DNA of 23,748 nucleotides from JBCDBL01 sp039183635 (GCA_039183635.1 JBCDBL010000069.1:1-23748); one strand, 5' to 3'. Shown: positions 1 to 8,112, counted from the stretch's first letter. The notes: a model not told the origin generated them from the sequence alone. Numbers and translations are program-made.

Positions 1-240
1 GCTTTTTTGCCCTCGCTCTCAAAAAAATGTCCCATAAGCTCAAAACTACGATTGGATATTCAGTCAAAGCTAGCAGAAAATCGCGCTGCACATAAGACGG
101 ATGAATACACGCAAGATGGTTCAAAAAACTCGTCTTGCGGACAAAAAACTCGTAAGACGGACATCATCAGAGGCGGGAGCAAACGCCCTCACCCACATGC
201 GATCACTATTCCTAGATATCTCCTTAGACTTTGCCGGGAC
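1..240. other. Non-coding or decayed DNA, no gene recognised
   Basis: No reading frame here resembles a known family. Open frames exist on the plus strand (for example 7-483), but their translations are rich in Ser, Arg and Pro without domain character and they run through the antitoxin remnant on the other strand, so they are not called. The stretch lies just downstream of that ParD-like remnant, where a ParE/RelE toxin would be expected, but no toxin-like sequence could be read in any minus-strand frame. A short direct repeat is listed separately. Confidence 0.5.
122..153. repeat. Short direct repeat CAAAAAACTCGT x2
   Basis: The 12-mer CAAAAAACTCGT occurs at 122-133 and again at 142-153, a 20-bp period. 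The bases after each copy (CTTGCGGA and AAGACGGA) are related, and CGTCTT (131-136) can pair with AAGACG (154-159). TAAGACGGA also occurs near 93-101. The repeats are seen directly; their meaning is unknown. They may be local duplication in decaying DNA. Confidence 0.5.
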
Positions 241-408
241 TTATCCTTGCCTCCTGGATCGCAGCGCCTCAAAGACAGCTCTAATTGCCTCTTCACCATC
301 AACCGTCTCGCCGCGATCAGCGTCTGCCAAACCTTCCAGCACGCCCGCTCGGACGTCGATCAGAGCCGCTTCCTGAGCTTGCAAAAGCTGGATCCCTTTG
401 GCCTGTGT
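241..408 (-). pseudogene. ParD-like antitoxin C-terminal remnant
   Basis: The minus strand has a 55-codon open stretch ending in TAA at 243-241. Its core (LLQAQEAALIDVRAGVLEGL followed by ADADRGETVDGEE) resembles the C-terminal toxin-binding half of ParD/CopG-type antitoxins, which usually read as a Glu/Ala/Arg-rich helix, then 'GLADxDxGxxxD', then a short Arg-rich tail. The DNA-binding ribbon-helix-helix half is missing: an in-frame TAA at 411-409 closes the frame upstream and no good start with an RBS is seen. ParD is normally followed at once by ParE, but no ParE-like frame follows. I infer a truncated antitoxin orphaned by a rearrangement. A short hypothetical ORF is the alternative. Confidence 0.45.
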
Positions 409-464
409 TTAAAAAGGATACCAAATTCTATCACTCAGGTTGGACCACTTTTTAGACCCAGGCC
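400..464. repeat. 65-bp imperfect inverted repeat
   Basis: Arms 400-424 and 440-464 (25 nt each) are reverse complements at 19 of 25 positions, around a 15-nt centre. The shared blocks are GGCCTG, TAAAAAG and CCAA. There is no T-run on either side at the end of the stem, so a simple terminator is not obvious. It lies exactly where the ParD-like frame is cut off. It could be two insertion-sequence ends left face to face, a small palindromic element or a large operator. Only the symmetry is certain. Confidence 0.5.
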
Positions 465-520
465 ATTACCTCCTTCAATGTAGCCATTTTACTACCTCAA
501 AATGGCTGCGTTCAAAGGGG

Positions 521-2452
521 TTAGGTCAAGTATCGTTTCAGCTCAATATTTACTTTAAAAGGATATGAAACGAACTTTTGGCCAAGATTTGCCTTTAATG
601 ACTCGCAAGCCGTTTTATCACCTGACAAAACACAATTGACCGTAAGGCCTTCCAATTTGTCAAAATACGCCTCCACTTTATAATCGATAGTATTGGCGTC
701 GAGGCTGGAAACAATGTCTTTTACTGTTCTTATAGTAACATCCACACGCAAGTCTGGTTTGAATATCTTCCCAACAGCTGTTACGGGCATTGCCTCTATA
801 ATGATAACCTCATCCGGAATCGCAGCACGTTCTGGAATGCGTTCCGATGCAAATTTCAGAACGTCATCCGCTTTCGCCTCGGCGTCCGGCTTCAGTTGCA
901 CATAAGCAACCGGCATCTCCCCTTTCAATCCATCAGGGCGGCCTACAGCGGCAGCGAGAGCCACGGCTTCATGAGCCAATAGGGCGTCCTCAATGATGAT
1001 AGGGTCAATATTATGACCGCCACGGATAATGAGATCTTTAAGTCGTCCAATGATCCAAACGTAACCGTTCTCATCCAGACGTCCAAGATCGCCGGTATTC
1101 AACCATCTCCCGCCATCTGGCATTCCTTCAATAAAGCCTTTTTGAGTATGTTCAGAATCTACATACTCATCGATGACCGTCTTTCCACTGAAAATCACGA
1201 GACCAGCTTCGTTTGTTTTACACTCTCTGACAAACCGTCCTTCTGACTGTTCAATAACTTTCAAATTCTGAAACGGAAGTACGGTTCCTGCGGATCCCGT
1301 AACGGGCTCGCCAAAGGGAAGGTTAGACGTTGCAATGCCGTGAATTTCCGTCATGCCCCATAGCTCACGCATATGGACGCCAAACTTTTTATGAAACGCA
1401 ATCGACAGCTCCTCCGGCACGGTCGACGCGCCCGTCGCCAGAAATTCTAGCGGCGTTTTCTTCGCCGGCGCATCGGTGTTATTTAGTAATGCCGCACAAA
1501 CCGTCGGAACCGCAATCGTGCTTCTGACACCGTATTTCTCAACAATGCTCCAAAAGTTTTGAACAACTTCAGGCGTGCGGAACCCGTTTGGCGTGAGATG
1601 CACGCTCGTCTGATTGTGAATGAGCGACCGCAAACTCAACGCAATGGCGCCGCCCACGTGAAAAAGCGGCATGCCATGAGCTTCCGTGTGATGCTCTTCG
1701 TTCCCAAGCACAAGCCCACAAAGAAACGCGTTCAACAGCTGACCAAGATGCGTATGTTTAGCGAGTTTTGGCGTTCCAGTCGTGCCGCCTGTATGGAAAT
1801 AAGCCGCAGTATGATTAAGAGACGGATTTCTATCGAAATTGAGCTGCTCACCATTTTGTTCTGCAAGAGCATCAGTGAATGACAAGGCCGCCGCGTTCGG
1901 CGTCTGTCCTAAATAATAAATATGAGATAGGCTCGGTACGAGCGCACGTAGCGCCTCAGCTTTTTTCGCCGTCTCTGGATCATAATTAAGACCTGCCGCA
2001 ATCAGAATCTTTGTGTTCGCCGCCTTCAAGACACCAGCGATATGCTCAATCTCCAAAAACGGATTAACAGGGTTTGCAATACTGGCCGTCATCGCTCCCC
2101 ACATCGCGCAGAGCGCCTCTGGCGTAACAGGCGCTAACATAGAAACCGCATTATCGCGACGCGCCCCAACGCTATAAAACAAATTAGCCGCACGCGTGAC
2201 ATTGTCCAAAACCGTTTGAAAGCTTACCTCTGGTGCTTCAGCTTTGAGAGAAGGATCCTCCAGCACAACAAAAGCGGCTTTATCCGGTGTTTGGCGGCAG
2301 GCTGTTTCAATAAAATGATAAATATCATTACCTTGAACGAAATCGGAAAAGTCACGAGCGTTGAGCGCCTGGATATCTTGCTGTGAGCGCAACATAGGAA
2401 CTTTGACCAAGTGCGCCCCTTCGCGACTTGAAGGCCTGTGTTGATCTGACAT
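521..2452 (-). CDS. Acyl-CoA synthetase (AMP-forming), AtuH-like role
   Basis: Activates a carboxylic acid to its CoA thioester through an acyl-adenylate (ANL superfamily). The 643-residue product carries the family motifs in order: TGGTTGTPK phosphate loop (221-229), WGMTE (365-369), TGD (453-455), hinge and signature GRLKDLIIRGGHNI (469-482), and the C-terminal catalytic Lys in TAVGKIFK (K562). About 75 residues follow that Lys, longer than in many acyl-CoA ligases. ATG 2452 follows GGGAGG at good distance. It is the last gene of the leftward arm, 128 bp after the acyl-CoA dehydrogenase. In Pseudomonas the atu cluster ends with a synthetase (AtuH), so activation of a terpenoid or other branched acid is a reasonable inference. 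Substrate cannot be read from sequence, and no membrane segment is obvious. Confidence 0.88.
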   Translation of the reverse strand: MSDQHRPSSREGAHLVKVPMLRSQQDIQALNARDFSDFVQGNDIYHFIETACRQTPDKAAFVVLEDPSLKAEAPEVSFQTVLDNVTRAANLFYSVGARRDNAVSMLAPVTPEALCAMWGAMTASIANPVNPFLEIEHIAGVLKAANTKILIAAGLNYDPETAKKAEALRALVPSLSHIYYLGQTPNAAALSFTDALAEQNGEQLNFDRNPSLNHTAAYFHTGGTTGTPKLAKHTHLGQLLNAFLCGLVLGNEEHHTEAHGMPLFHVGGAIALSLRSLIHNQTSVHLTPNGFRTPEVVQNFWSIVEKYGVRSTIAVPTVCAALLNNTDAPAKKTPLEFLATGASTVPEELSIAFHKKFGVHMRELWGMTEIHGIATSNLPFGEPVTGSAGTVLPFQNLKVIEQSEGRFVRECKTNEAGLVIFSGKTVIDEYVDSEHTQKGFIEGMPDGGRWLNTGDLGRLDENGYVWIIGRLKDLIIRGGHNIDPIIIEDALLAHEAVALAAAVGRPDGLKGEMPVAYVQLKPDAEAKADDVLKFASERIPERAAIPDEVIIIEAMPVTAVGKIFKPDLRVDVTIRTVKDIVSSLDANTIDYKVEAYFDKLEGLTVNCVLSGDKTACESLKANLGQKFVSYPFKVNIELKRYLT

Positions 2453-2580
2453 ACGTCCTCCCTTGATAGTTCTTTATGACTTGATCTATTGGTAAATTTC
2501 TTACAATAAGCGCTGTTCTTGCCGGCGCAGTTTCATCTCTTTTTCAACCGTCCTCAGACAATTAATTACGGCCGGTGAAA

Positions 2581-3789
2581 TCATTTGGACAAAAGCTCCT
2601 CCGCAATGATCATTTTACGAACTTCTGTTGTTCCGGCGCCAATTTCGAGTAACTTTGTCGACCGAAACAACCTGTTAATTTCCGTTTCCCAAATATATCC
2701 ATAGCCGCCATGAATCTGTACGGCTTTATCCAAAACCCCATTGAGCATATTGCCGGCCTGCATAATGCTCGCCGCGGTCAATTTATGTATTTCACCGCGC
2801 CCGCCCCCACCGATTTCAAGATCCGAACACTGTGCAATCGTCTTGTAACACAAGGCGCGCGTCGACTCGATTGCAACGTACATGTCAGCCAACATGGACT
2901 GAACCATTTGAAATGAAGCGATAGGCTTGCCAAATTGGGCTCGGCTTTTAGCGTATTCTATAGACAAGTCGAGTGCGCGCTCAGCGATGCCAATCCCAGC
3001 GACGGCAGCAACAGCACGCTCAAGATCTAGTCCGCTCATTACAACAGATACGCCCTTGTTTTCGTCCATGACGAGATTTTCGACAGGTACAAGACAATCC
3101 TCGAAAACCAGTTCCGCCGTTTGGCTGCCACGATACCCCATCTTGTTCAATTTTTGCGCGACCTTGAAACCAGGAAAGTCCTTTTCAACAATAAAAGCTG
3201 AAATGCCGTGCGCACCTTTCGACTTATCTGTTTTCGCATAAACGAGCAGGATGTCTGCAATTGGTCCGTTTGTTATGTAAATTTTAGAACCATTGAGTAT
3301 GTAATTGTTTCCTTCCAGACGCGCCGTTGTAGACATTGAGCCCAGGGCGTCGGAGCCGGCGCCAGGCTCGGTAAGCCCCAAGGCGCCGATCTTTTCACCA
3401 GAGCAAAGGCCAGGCAAATAACGCTTTCTTTGATCTTCATTACCGTTGCGGTAAATATTATCTGTACAGAGGTTATCATGCGCCGCCCATGACAGTGCAA
3501 ACGCGTGATTCCAACGGGAGAAGGCTTGCAGAACCAGAGCTTGCGCCATTAAATCAGCGCCTGCGCCGCCATATTCTTCAGGCACGTTAACCCCCACAAG
3601 CCCAACACTTTTCAGTTTTGGAAAAGCTTCATCTGGCCACCACTCCTCATTGTCCATTTTTTCGGCAAGCGGATAAAGTTCCGCTTTGGCGTACCTATCG
3701 GCTTGATCAAGAATGATCTCGTGCTCTTCAGATAGCTCGAAACGGCTAGCCACAGGCAAATTTGAAAAACTTGTTTCCGGATCTCGCAT
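2581..3789 (-). CDS. atuD: Acyl-CoA dehydrogenase, isovaleryl/citronellyl-CoA type
   Basis: FAD-dependent oxidation of an acyl-CoA to the 2,3-enoyl-CoA. The 402-residue protein has the standard layout: N-terminal helical domain, middle domain with ALGLTEPGAGSD (136-147) and ITNG (172-175), and C-terminal domain with IHGGYGY (359-365). The catalytic base appears to be Glu257 in LDLER, as in isovaleryl-CoA dehydrogenase; the position used by MCAD-type enzymes is Ala in IGAGTTEV. That places it with the branched-chain enzymes that include IVD/LiuA and citronellyl-CoA dehydrogenase AtuD. It lies 40 bp after the tetR gene, so the two are probably co-transcribed. The atuD symbol rests on cluster context; LiuA-like isovaleryl-CoA activity is the main alternative. 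Start ATG 3789 follows a GGAAGGAGA ribosome site. Confidence 0.85.
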   Translation of the reverse strand: MRDPETSFSNLPVASRFELSEEHEIILDQADRYAKAELYPLAEKMDNEEWWPDEAFPKLKSVGLVGVNVPEEYGGAGADLMAQALVLQAFSRWNHAFALSWAAHDNLCTDNIYRNGNEDQRKRYLPGLCSGEKIGALGLTEPGAGSDALGSMSTTARLEGNNYILNGSKIYITNGPIADILLVYAKTDKSKGAHGISAFIVEKDFPGFKVAQKLNKMGYRGSQTAELVFEDCLVPVENLVMDENKGVSVVMSGLDLERAVAAVAGIGIAERALDLSIEYAKSRAQFGKPIASFQMVQSMLADMYVAIESTRALCYKTIAQCSDLEIGGGGRGEIHKLTAASIMQAGNMLNGVLDKAVQIHGGYGYIWETEINRLFRSTKLLEIGAGTTEVRKMIIAEELLSK

Positions 3790-3829
3790 CAGCTGTCTCC
3801 TTCCAAGAAGATATAGCTACATGTTCAAT

Positions 3830-4558
3830 TTAGCTGTTTTGTCTTTTAAACTGCTCAATTGTCACTTCAAATGTTTCAGCAATACGCTCCAACCGTTGCG
3901 TAATCGCCTCATTTGGCGATTGGCTGTTCACTTGCGATTGAGCATTCGCGCCATACATCCTTCGGATTTGTTCCAACAGGTTATCGACAACAAGATTCAT
4001 ATCAGTCGAGCTTTTCGTGCTGCGCCCCAATATGGTCCGAGCGGAATATTCCAACGTTCCATAAAATGTATCACGGACCAGCCAGATGACCGTTCCTGAA
4101 GCCAAGTCGCCGCGATCAATCGCCCGATTCATAATTTCATCGAATACAGATGTATACGTACGAACATCATCTCGTGAAACGATAATATCTTCTCCGGCGC
4201 GCCGCAGGGAGAACGTTAAATCCAAAAAATCAAAATTATCGATAACAGTAGCGAGGTGATAGACGGCGAGATCATGCAACTGTTCCATCGGCGGATCCCC
4301 GGCGGCAATTGCCGCATGGGCGCCCTCAGCAATTTCACGCCAAAAATCGACGACTACGCCTTGCATGAGTTCGCTTTTATTTTTGAAGTACGAATATATC
4401 GAGCCTTCGGAAATCTGAACGCGCTTTGCAAGATCGGCTGTGCGCACGCCGTCATAGCCCCGCTCCAGGAACAAAGCGCGTGCTGCGCTTAGAAGCGCTT
4501 TTTCCTTTCGCTCAACTTTCTCCCGTCGCGTTAGCGGCCTTGCGCTTGCTCGCCCCAT
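3830..4558 (-). CDS. atuR: TetR-family regulator, AtuR-like
   Basis: A 242-residue TetR-family repressor. The N-terminal helix-turn-helix spans about residues 22-66, with the typical RTADLAKRVQISEGSIYSYF block; the helical ligand domain follows. The last 35-40 residues form an additional Glu/Arg/Gln-rich, probably helical tail that many TetR proteins lack. It is transcribed divergently from atuA, and the shared intergenic region holds two strong palindromes (4588-4602 and 4608-4622), a classic autoregulated repressor arrangement. In P. aeruginosa AtuR sits divergent to atuA and is reported to bind two 13-bp inverted repeats there. A CoA thioester of the pathway substrate is the likely inducer, which is inference. 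The ribosome site before ATG 4558 is weak (AGGT). Confidence 0.82.
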   Translation of the reverse strand: MGRASARPLTRREKVERKEKALLSAARALFLERGYDGVRTADLAKRVQISEGSIYSYFKNKSELMQGVVVDFWREIAEGAHAAIAAGDPPMEQLHDLAVYHLATVIDNFDFLDLTFSLRRAGEDIIVSRDDVRTYTSVFDEIMNRAIDRGDLASGTVIWLVRDTFYGTLEYSARTILGRSTKSSTDMNLVVDNLLEQIRRMYGANAQSQVNSQSPNEAITQRLERIAETFEVTIEQFKRQNS

Positions 4559-4587
4559 GTGACCTGCTCTGTTGCATTTTCCAAAAA

Positions 4588-4602
4588 TTGAGTATAACTC
4601 AT
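4588..4602. promoter_or_regulatory. Candidate AtuR operator 1
   Basis: TTGAGTATAACTCAT contains a perfect 13-bp palindrome, TGAGT-ATA-ACTCA (4589-4601). It lies between the divergent atuR and atuA genes, 30 bp upstream of the atuR start. It overlaps promoter-like hexamers: TATAAC on the plus strand (4593-4598), with TTGCAT 15 bp upstream at 4572-4577, and TATACT on the minus strand. Occupation by the repressor could therefore block both directions. Binding is inferred from symmetry and position. Confidence 0.75.
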
Positions 4603-4607
4603 TTTTA

Positions 4608-4622
4608 TTGAGTAAAGCTCAA
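4608..4622. promoter_or_regulatory. Candidate AtuR operator 2
   Basis: TTGAGTAAAGCTCAA has perfect 5-bp arms TTGAG/CTCAA around TAAAG and matches operator 1 in 12 of 15 positions (consensus TTGAGTAWARCTCAW). The two centres (4595 and 4615) are 20 bp apart, about two helical turns, so two dimers would sit on the same face of the DNA. The site ends 73 bp before the atuA start chosen here. Confidence 0.75.
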
Positions 4623-4695
4623 AAACGGATTGATTGCAACAGTTACGCGCTGCGTGACATGCGGCGGCGAGGCAAAACATGCGGATGGTTTGGTG

Positions 4696-6495
4696 ATGAC
4701 AGCGAACATCAAGATCGGCGGCGCATGCGGGTTTTGGGGAGATTGGAACGGCGCGGCCGCGCAGTTGCTACAGGCCGGGGATCTCGACTACATTGTTTTC
4801 GACTATCTTGCAGAAATCACAATGTCGATCCTGGCGCGAGCCCGGGCCAAAAACCCCGAAATGGGATATGCGACTGATTTCATCAACGTGATCAAAGACA
4901 ATCTCGACCGCATACAGGCAGATCAGGTCAAGGTCCTTTCAAACGCCGGCGGCATGAACCCCAATGCATGCGCCGCTGCTTTGCGCAGCATAATTGATGC
5001 AGCAGGCGCCGATTTAAAAGTTGCTGTTGTAACCGGGGATGATCTCGTCAACCGGGCAAAGCAATTTTCCGATAAAACGGAAATGTTTTCAGACGAGCCC
5101 TTTCCCAATGCAACGTCCGTCATCAGCGTAAACGCCTATCTTGGCGCAGGGCCCATTGTACGCGCCTTGCAGGACGGCGCCGACATTGTCGTCACCGGGC
5201 GATGCGTCGACAGCGCATTAACACTGGCGGCGTGCATGCATGCCTTTGATTGGCCAGCTGACGACTGGAACCGTATGGCGGCCGGCAGCCTCGCGGGGCA
5301 TATGCTCGAATGCGGCGCGCAGGCGACAGGCGGCAACCTTACCGATTGGCGCAGCGTGGCCGATACGCTGGATGAAATCGGGTATCCGATTGCGAATATC
5401 TCTGAAAACGGCGACTTCGAATTGACGAAGCCCGCTGAAACAGGCGGCGGCGTCACGGCGGACTCCGTTGCGGAACAGATGCTTTACGAAATCGGCGATC
5501 CGCAAGCCTATATGCTACCCGATGTGGTTTGCGACTTCAGCGATGTAAAAATTCATCAGCTCGACCAGGACCGGGTCGTCGTCACCGGGGCGAAGGGCCG
5601 CGCACCGTCACTCCAGTATAAAACATCTGTGACGTATCAGGACGGATGGAAAGTCAGCACCCTATGGCTGTTCATCGGCGAGGAGGCGTTGGAAAAAGCA
5701 AACTGCTTCGCAGACGCGGCGCTCCGGCGCGCCGCGGTGCGATTAAAAGCGCTTGGGTTACAACCTTTTTCCGAAACGCTGGTTGAGCCGTTCGGGGCGG
5801 AGGCTCATTATGGCGCGTTCGCCGAAACGACCGCCGGTCGCGAAGTCGCCGTCAAAATCGCCGCGAAACATGACAATCCCAAAGCGCTCGGCGTGCTTAT
5901 AAAGGAAGCGACAGGCTTGGCGCTCTCCGCGCCGCCGGGGCTATGTCTTTATACCGGCGCGCGACCGAAACCATCGCCCGTCGTTCGGCTGTTCTCAATG
6001 TTGGTCGACAAGGCGGACGTCGACATCAGAATTCAGACAAATGCTGACAGTATCGATTGGATGGCGCCATGTCATATCGAGCAAAACGAAGAAATGCAGC
6101 CGCCCCCAACGCCCGAACCAGTTGACAGTCAAGCAGCGGATCTGGTTGAGGCGCCCCTGCGCCAAATCGCATGGGCCCGGTCCGGAGATAAAGGCGACAA
6201 AGCGAATATCGGCGTTATCCCGCGGGACATGCGCTTCGCACCTTGGATTTGGGACAGCCTTACGGAAAGCATTGTACAGGAACGGTTCTCACATTTCCTA
6301 AAAGGCGACGTGAACCGTTATTATCTGCCGGGAACCGGCGCGATCAACTTCCTGCTTCATGACGTGCTCGGCGGCGGCGGCATGGCCAGTCTCAGAAACG
6401 ACCCCCAGGGTAAGAGTTACGGACAAGTTTTGCTCGACACGCCGGTCCGTTTGCCGCGCCAGCTATTGGAAGGATCAATCCGTGGGCGTGTTTAA
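4696..6495 (+). CDS. atuA: AtuA family protein (DUF1446 plus AtuA-like C-terminal domain)
   Basis: A 599-residue homologue of AtuA, required for acyclic terpene use in Pseudomonas but with no assigned reaction. The large N-terminal DUF1446 domain (about residues 3-450) starts with the typical IGGACGFWGDW and has SNAGGMNP, TGRCVDSAL and a Gly-rich HMLECGAQATGGN block. A separate ferredoxin-like C-terminal domain runs from about 488 to the end, with ARSGDKGDKANIGV and later YYLPGTGAINFLL. The frame is open back to a TTG at 4630, but homologues start next to the IGGACGFWGD block, so ATG 4696 is chosen (GTG 4693 possible); its ribosome site is poor. First gene of the rightward operon; its stop overlaps the next start by 14 bp. 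No signal peptide is seen, so it is probably cytoplasmic. Confidence 0.88.
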   Translation: MTANIKIGGACGFWGDWNGAAAQLLQAGDLDYIVFDYLAEITMSILARARAKNPEMGYATDFINVIKDNLDRIQADQVKVLSNAGGMNPNACAAALRSIIDAAGADLKVAVVTGDDLVNRAKQFSDKTEMFSDEPFPNATSVISVNAYLGAGPIVRALQDGADIVVTGRCVDSALTLAACMHAFDWPADDWNRMAAGSLAGHMLECGAQATGGNLTDWRSVADTLDEIGYPIANISENGDFELTKPAETGGGVTADSVAEQMLYEIGDPQAYMLPDVVCDFSDVKIHQLDQDRVVVTGAKGRAPSLQYKTSVTYQDGWKVSTLWLFIGEEALEKANCFADAALRRAAVRLKALGLQPFSETLVEPFGAEAHYGAFAETTAGREVAVKIAAKHDNPKALGVLIKEATGLALSAPPGLCLYTGARPKPSPVVRLFSMLVDKADVDIRIQTNADSIDWMAPCHIEQNEEMQPPPTPEPVDSQAADLVEAPLRQIAWARSGDKGDKANIGVIPRDMRFAPWIWDSLTESIVQERFSHFLKGDVNRYYLPGTGAINFLLHDVLGGGGMASLRNDPQGKSYGQVLLDTPVRLPRQLLEGSIRGRV

Positions 6496-8104
6496 ATCGA
6501 AAATCACACCCTCTTCACCGTCGTTCGAACCGAACCGTACGGCGATGCTCGCCTTGGTCGAAAAGCTGCGCGTTATCGAGGCACGGTCTGTCGAAGCGTC
6601 CAACGCCCGTCGCGCCACTTTCGAAAAACGCGGACAAATTCCGCCCCATGAACGTTTGGCCCGGGTTTTGGACCCTGGCATGCCCTTTTTGCGCCTACAT
6701 ACGCTGGCGAATTATCTCGTAGAAGATGAAAACCCAAAAACCAGCATTCCAGGCGCCAGCGTTATAGCAGGCATAGGCTATGTCAACGGCGTTCGATGCC
6801 TGGTTTGGGTTGACGACAGCGGTATTCGCGCCGGCGCGATGACGACAATGACGGCGCCCTTAGCGCTCAGTATTCTCAACATCGCTATGCGCCAAAAGTT
6901 GCCGCTGCTCCATTTGGTGGAAAGCGCCGGCGCCGACCTTCTCAAATTTAAAGTCGAGATGTGGGCGACAGGGGGCGGCATATTCCGCGACCTCGCCAAG
7001 CTCAGCGCCGCAGGCATACCAACTATCTCCGTCCTGCACGGACCGTCTACCGCAGGCGGCGCCTATATGCCCGGCATGTCGGATTACGTGATCGGCGTGA
7101 AATCCAATGGTCTCGCAGCCCTTGCAGGGGCGGCGTTGGTGAAGGCGGCGACAGGCGAAACGGCGGACGATCGCGAGCTGGGCGGCTCGGAAATGCATGC
7201 AAGCGTTTCAGGACTGGTAGAGTATCTCGCAGAAGACGACGCCCATGCGCTCGGCCTTGCGCGAGACGTCATCGCGCGGCTTGGATGGAATGAGGGCGAG
7301 ACGCCCTCTTCCCGGCATGCATACGATCCGCCCCTTTATGAGGCAGACGAACTCGCTGGCGTCGTCCCTGTTGATTACCGCACGCCCTATGACGTGCGGG
7401 AACTTGTTGCACGCATTGTCGATGGATCGAGCTTTGAAGAATTTAAATCACGTTACGGGCCCGGTACAGTGTGCCTGCAGACCAGTATTATGGGTCACCC
7501 CTGCGGGATGATCGGCAACAACGCTTCCATCGACCCCAACGGCGCGACGAAGGCGGCGCAATTCCTTCAGCTGTGCGACAAAGCGGATATGCCGGTCGTA
7601 TTCCTGAATAACACCACAGGCTATATTGTCGGGACGGAATCCGAACAGGCCGGCATGATCAAGCACGGCTCCAAGATGATCCAGGCGGTGTCGAACATCA
7701 CCATCCCTAAAATTTCTCTTTATGTCGGCGCAAGTTTTGGCGCCGGCAATTACGGCATGTGCGGGTATGCCTACGAACCGGACTTCCTGTTCGCCTGGCC
7801 AAACGCGGCGACAAATGTCATGGGCGGGGAATCAGCCGCTAAAACCATGCGCCAGGTGGCGGAAACAGCCGCTAGGCGCAAAGGCGCAGCCATTGACGGA
7901 AAAGAGCTGGATAAACGCGAAAAGGCAATCGAAGCGCTGTTTAAAAAGCAGGAAAATGCTTTTTATACGTCAGGGCGTCTTCTCGATCATGGGGTTATCG
8001 ATCCGCGCGACACCCGCAAAGTCCTCGGCTTTTGCCTCGCCACCTGCGCCGAAGGCCGCAACCGGACGTTAAAACCAAACAGCTTTGGCATCGCAAGAAT
8101 GTAG
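6482..8104 (+). CDS. atuC: Acyl-CoA carboxylase carboxyltransferase (beta) subunit, geranyl-CoA type likely
   Basis: Transfers CO2 from carboxybiotin to the gamma carbon of an alpha,beta-unsaturated CoA ester. The frame is open to 6359, but GTG 6482 is preceded by GGAAGGA (6468-6474) with 7-nt spacing and gives 540 residues, the family's normal length; it overlaps atuA by 14 bp. N- and C-terminal crotonase-fold domains are clear: STAGGAYMPGMSDY in the first, NNTTGYIVGTE, KHGSKMIQAV and ASFGAGNYGMCGYAYEP in the second. These place it in the MCC/GCC lineage rather than propionyl-CoA carboxylase. Where MCC beta has a conserved HFGRIFYNQ segment this protein reads GGGIFRDLAKL, which with AtuA next door favours a geranyl-CoA-like bulky substrate. 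MCC (liuB-type) is the alternative. Confidence 0.85.
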   Translation: MGVFKSKITPSSPSFEPNRTAMLALVEKLRVIEARSVEASNARRATFEKRGQIPPHERLARVLDPGMPFLRLHTLANYLVEDENPKTSIPGASVIAGIGYVNGVRCLVWVDDSGIRAGAMTTMTAPLALSILNIAMRQKLPLLHLVESAGADLLKFKVEMWATGGGIFRDLAKLSAAGIPTISVLHGPSTAGGAYMPGMSDYVIGVKSNGLAALAGAALVKAATGETADDRELGGSEMHASVSGLVEYLAEDDAHALGLARDVIARLGWNEGETPSSRHAYDPPLYEADELAGVVPVDYRTPYDVRELVARIVDGSSFEEFKSRYGPGTVCLQTSIMGHPCGMIGNNASIDPNGATKAAQFLQLCDKADMPVVFLNNTTGYIVGTESEQAGMIKHGSKMIQAVSNITIPKISLYVGASFGAGNYGMCGYAYEPDFLFAWPNAATNVMGGESAAKTMRQVAETAARRKGAAIDGKELDKREKAIEALFKKQENAFYTSGRLLDHGVIDPRDTRKVLGFCLATCAEGRNRTLKPNSFGIARM

Positions 8105-8112
8105 GACGCACC

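Noticed and set aside
7..483. 158-codon plus-strand ORF at the left edge
   Set aside because: Composition is not protein-like, it matches no family and it runs antisense through a recognisable antitoxin remnant and the palindrome.
4630..4695. TTG-initiated 22-residue N-terminal extension of AtuA (with a CVTC motif)
   Set aside because: AtuA proteins start next to the IGGACGFWGD block; the extension begins 8 bp after operator 2, has no ribosome site and no likeness to relatives.
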